Shown: piece after piece, positions 4,175-6,228 of the stretch
How positions within the stretch are numbered: position 1 is the first letter of the stretch
Layout of the letters: every line of letters begins with the position of its first letter
Source of the DNA: 66-474 sp035717365
Lineage (GTDB): Bacteria > Pseudomonadota > Gammaproteobacteria > Xanthomonadales > Rhodanobacteraceae
Direction of reading: 5' to 3'
Assembly: GCA_035717365.1 (NCBI GenBank)
Contig: DASTIS010000195.1
Location: forward strand, 1-6,228
DNA length: 6,228 nt
The notes under the pieces: model-generated
Told to the model about the DNA's origin: nothing
Database searches by the model: none
What the model saw: only the letters and a program-made list of their open reading frames with translations
Translations under genes and position numbers: made by a program

Positions 4175-6228
4175 GATGTGGACGGTGTTGCTGCGACGGG
4201 CGTATGCGCCGCAGCGTATTTCTCCAGCAACGCCTTGAAGCGTGGATCCTTGCGAACGGGGTCCCAGGTTGGGTCGAGCTGCATCCGCGCAAGAAACAGC
4301 AACCACGGAGCCCTGAGGTCGTCGGGTCGCATCGCCAAGGCCTGCGCCAACGTGTCGATGGCCTCGGACTTGTGGCCCAGCGCGAGTTGGCTCTCGGCCA
4401 AGGAGAATTCGATCTCCTGCGTCGCGTCGGGCTTGTGCATCTTCGCGACGATCGCTTGCGCTTGATCGCCCTCCTTCTTCGCCGCGTCTGCGTCGCCGAG
4501 CCGCGCGTGGGCCACGGCCAATCGCGCGTGTCCAGATGCACCGACCTCTGTCTCGGCACTGGATTTCATGGCAAGAGCTATCGCGGTGCGGTAGAGCCTG
4601 CGGGCGTCGTCGGTCTTGTCGGCCAGCCATTCGATCCGGGCGCGGGCAAACGCCATGTCCAAAGCCGCCGGACCGGTCTTGAACTGCCCGGAATACTCCT
4701 CCGCCATGGCGCGCGCGGCATCGAAACGGCGACCGAACAGCAATAGATCGATGCGCCAGCGCACGACCGCGACATTCACCGGCGTCCCGGGGGCCATCTG
4801 TTCCATCACCCGGGTCGCCGACGCGACATCGAGGTTCTCGGAAATGTCGATCTGGCTCAGGACGATGTAGGCCTGCGCGAACTGCGGGTTGATCGCCAGC
4901 GCGCGATGCTCCGCCTGCCGGGCTTCGGCATAGTTGCCGTCGTTGGCCAACCCCATCCCGAATCGGTACTGCATCCAGGCGTTGGTTGGATCCAGGGCAA
5001 TCGCTCGCCGCATCGCTTTCCGGGCTGTGCTCGAATCGCCCAGATTGGACGAAGAAATGGCGAGCGCATCGAGTGCGTCAGGATCGTTGGGACGCAGATC
5101 CACCGCCTGCTGGTTCTGGTTGCGCGCAGCAACCAGATCGTGGTGCAGGAACCGCTCGACGCCGGCCATGGCTTCGTGGGCATCGGGCAGTTTCGGATCG
5201 AGCTGCAAGGCCCGCTTGGCCGCAGCTTCTGCCGCCTTAAGGTTGGCCCTGGAATCATCTGTCCCGAAAAAAAAGGCTCCGGTGCGCGCATTCGACAGGG
5301 CCGCCCACGCCAATGCGAAGCCCGGGTCCTCGCGAACGGCTTTCTCGTAAGCCGCGATCGCCTGGGGCACGAAGGTCGCCCAGTCGCCCTTTTCCGCCTC
5401 GTTTTCGAAGTGCAGGCCACGCAGGTATTCGTCGTAGGCTTGCGGATTGGTGGTGGGCACGTGCGCCACAGCGGTGCTTTCGGCGGCGGTGAGCTTGGCA
5501 TTCAAGGCGTCGGCCACCTTGCCGGCCACCTCACCCTCGACGCCGAAGATGTTGTCCAGCGTGCGGGTGTAACTCTGTGCCCAGATGTGGTTGTCGGTTT
5601 TCGCATCGATCAGCTGCACGTTGATCAGCACCTGCTTGCCGGCCTTCTGCACGGTGCCTTCCAGGAACGTCGCGACACCGAGTCGCTGCCCAATGGCGCC
5701 CAAGTCGCCAGGATGGCTGGAGTAATTTTCCGTGGACGTGCGCGAAACGACCTTGAGATCGCCGATGTCAGCCAGCTTGGTGAGGATCAGGTCCTGCATG
5801 CCGGCCGCGAAGTAGGCATTGCCCTTGTCGGTCGAAAGATTCTCGAACGGCAGGACGGCGATGGACTTGGCGGGGATGGGCCTGGCGACGTGTAGACCGG
5901 ATCCTGCCGCTTTTGCGGCAGTATCCGGGGATGTCGTCGTGACAGCGGCGGAAGCTTGGGCGGCCGTTCCCGGATATCGCTGCGCTCCATCCAGGCTACC
6001 GGCTCGGGTCGCCGCAACCTTTGCCGAACTCGCGGGCGATTCCGCCCTCCCGAAATGCCACAACAACCCGCCGCCAATTGCCAGCGCCAACGCGATCAGC
6101 AGCAGTTCCGGTCCCGATACGTGCTGCGCACCGCGCTCTCCGTGATACCACGCCAGCACCAGCATCACGATGAAGCCCAGCACCAGCACGCCAAAAACAA
6201 GATGCATCACGAGGTGTGGCCAGTCGTA
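4171..6228 (-). CDS. Membrane-anchored TolB-like/TPR protein (first paralog), 5'-truncated by the window edge
   Basis: The visible part is 685 aa, and the frame stays open to the edge: the first codons read YDWPHLVMHLVFGVLVLGF. This aligns with the middle of the membrane region of the downstream paralog (FPEWLTRAVVVLVLAGF), so the in-frame GTG and ATG near 6210 are internal and the real start is outside. Numbering from the edge, membrane segments lie near 6-26 and 41-58, separated by the family-like WYHGERGAQ. An Ala/Thr/Ser-rich linker carries a repeat-derived insert (about 77-113). A TolB-like domain (about 119-246) opens with AKSIAVLPFENLS. TPR-type helices follow from about 265 (AYEKAVREDPGFALAWAAL, AIALDPTNAWMQYRFGMG), and the end has the family DPRFKALLEKY. 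The bulk is probably periplasmic. The function is unknown and no catalytic motif is seen. A T8 run encodes FFF. Confidence 0.9.
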   Translation of the reverse strand, partial: YDWPHLVMHLVFGVLVLGFIVMLVLAWYHGERGAQHVSGPELLLIALALAIGGGLLWHFGRAESPASSAKVAATRAGSLDGAQRYPGTAAQASAAVTTTSPDTAAKAAGSGLHVARPIPAKSIAVLPFENLSTDKGNAYFAAGMQDLILTKLADIGDLKVVSRTSTENYSSHPGDLGAIGQRLGVATFLEGTVQKAGKQVLINVQLIDAKTDNHIWAQSYTRTLDNIFGVEGEVAGKVADALNAKLTAAESTAVAHVPTTNPQAYDEYLRGLHFENEAEKGDWATFVPQAIAAYEKAVREDPGFALAWAALSNARTGAFFFGTDDSRANLKAAEAAAKRALQLDPKLPDAHEAMAGVERFLHHDLVAARNQNQQAVDLRPNDPDALDALAISSSNLGDSSTARKAMRRAIALDPTNAWMQYRFGMGLANDGNYAEARQAEHRALAINPQFAQAYIVLSQIDISENLDVASATRVMEQMAPGTPVNVAVVRWRIDLLLFGRRFDAARAMAEEYSGQFKTGPAALDMAFARARIEWLADKTDDARRLYRTAIALAMKSSAETEVGASGHARLAVAHARLGDADAAKKEGDQAQAIVAKMHKPDATQEIEFSLAESQLALGHKSEAIDTLAQALAMRPDDLRAPWLLFLARMQLDPTWDPVRKDPRFKALLEKYAAAHTPVAATPSTS
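5892..5930 (+). repeat. REP-like palindrome, family 2, left member of in-gene inverted pair
   Basis: The plus strand has GTAG (5892-5895) followed by a long near-perfect hairpin. Arms CCGGAT (5897-5902) and CTGCCGC (5904-5910) pair with GCGGCAG (5915-5921) and ATCCGG (5923-5928) around a TTTT loop, with one C/T mismatch. That is 13 paired bases in 32 nt. It lies in the linker of the first TolB-like/TPR gene. The ATCCGG plus CTAC ending on the other strand resembles classical enterobacterial REP sequences, as far as I recall them. Confidence 0.68.
5969..5999 (-). repeat. REP-like palindrome, family 2, right member of in-gene inverted pair
   Basis: The minus strand has GTAG (5999-5996), then CCTGGAT, a central GGAGCGCAGCGAT, and ATCCGGG closing the palindrome with one T/G wobble. 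Its outer 11 bases (GTAGCCTGGAT) match 9 of 11 bases of the opposite-strand unit (GTAGACCGGAT), and both units carry TATCCGGG on the inner side. The two GTAGs mark the outer ends of a 108-bp inverted pair, the expected REPIN layout. The encoded residues are GSLDGAQRYPG. Confidence 0.65.

Noticed and set aside
2217..4238. Long plus-strand open frames (2217-3122 and 3135-4238) opposite the second TolB-like/TPR gene
   Set aside because: They are antisense shadows caused by GC-biased third positions; composition is Arg/His-rich and there is no domain or ribosome binding site.
5787..6077. Small minus-strand open frame containing AWMERSDIRE
   Set aside because: It is an out-of-frame reading of the in-gene repeat. 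From memory, peptides of this kind are recurrent spurious predictions from this repeat family in proteobacteria. It overlaps the real gene completely.
1..6228. tRNA, rRNA, CRISPR array, insertion sequence, riboswitch or phage genes
   Set aside because: I saw no cloverleaf, no regularly spaced direct repeats, no transposase or integrase motifs and no known leader structure.

Overview
This window comes from a high-GC proteobacterium. The best guess is a gammaproteobacterium of the Xanthomonadales group (Rhodanobacter, Dyella or Lysobacter-like). That placement is an inference from gene type, from the GC-rich codon use, and from short palindromic repeats with a 5' GTAG tetranucleotide. No rRNA or taxonomic marker gene is present to confirm it.

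All four substantial genes lie on the minus strand, so the window reads from right to left. First (right edge to 4171) is a membrane-anchored protein with a TolB-like domain and TPR repeats. It is open at the window edge, so its true start lies outside. A 151-bp gap with a pair of inverted short palindromic repeats follows. Next is a paralogous TolB-like/TPR membrane protein (4019 to 2178). Only 19 bp later come prpB (methylisocitrate lyase) and, 16 bp after it, prpC (2-methylcitrate synthase), two enzymes of the methylcitrate cycle that oxidises propionyl-CoA. A strong intrinsic terminator closes prpC. The extreme left edge (1-30, plus strand) holds nine codons and a stop that look like the C-terminal beta-strand of an outer-membrane protein, convergent with prpC.

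The two enzymes work in sequence. PrpC condenses propionyl-CoA with oxaloacetate to 2-methylcitrate. After isomerisation by enzymes not seen here, PrpB splits 2-methylisocitrate into pyruvate and succinate. The TolB-like/TPR proteins have no assigned function. Their tight spacing to prpB allows co-transcription, but a possible -10 element overlapping the end of the second one could give prpB its own promoter.

The most unusual structures are two inverted pairs of REP-like palindromes from two different sequence families. One 108-bp pair sits in frame inside the linker of the first TolB-like/TPR gene and adds about 36 codons. The other overlaps the 3' end of the same gene, and the repeat's GTAG supplies the gene's TAG stop codon. 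I found no convincing new defence or multi-gene system in this window.
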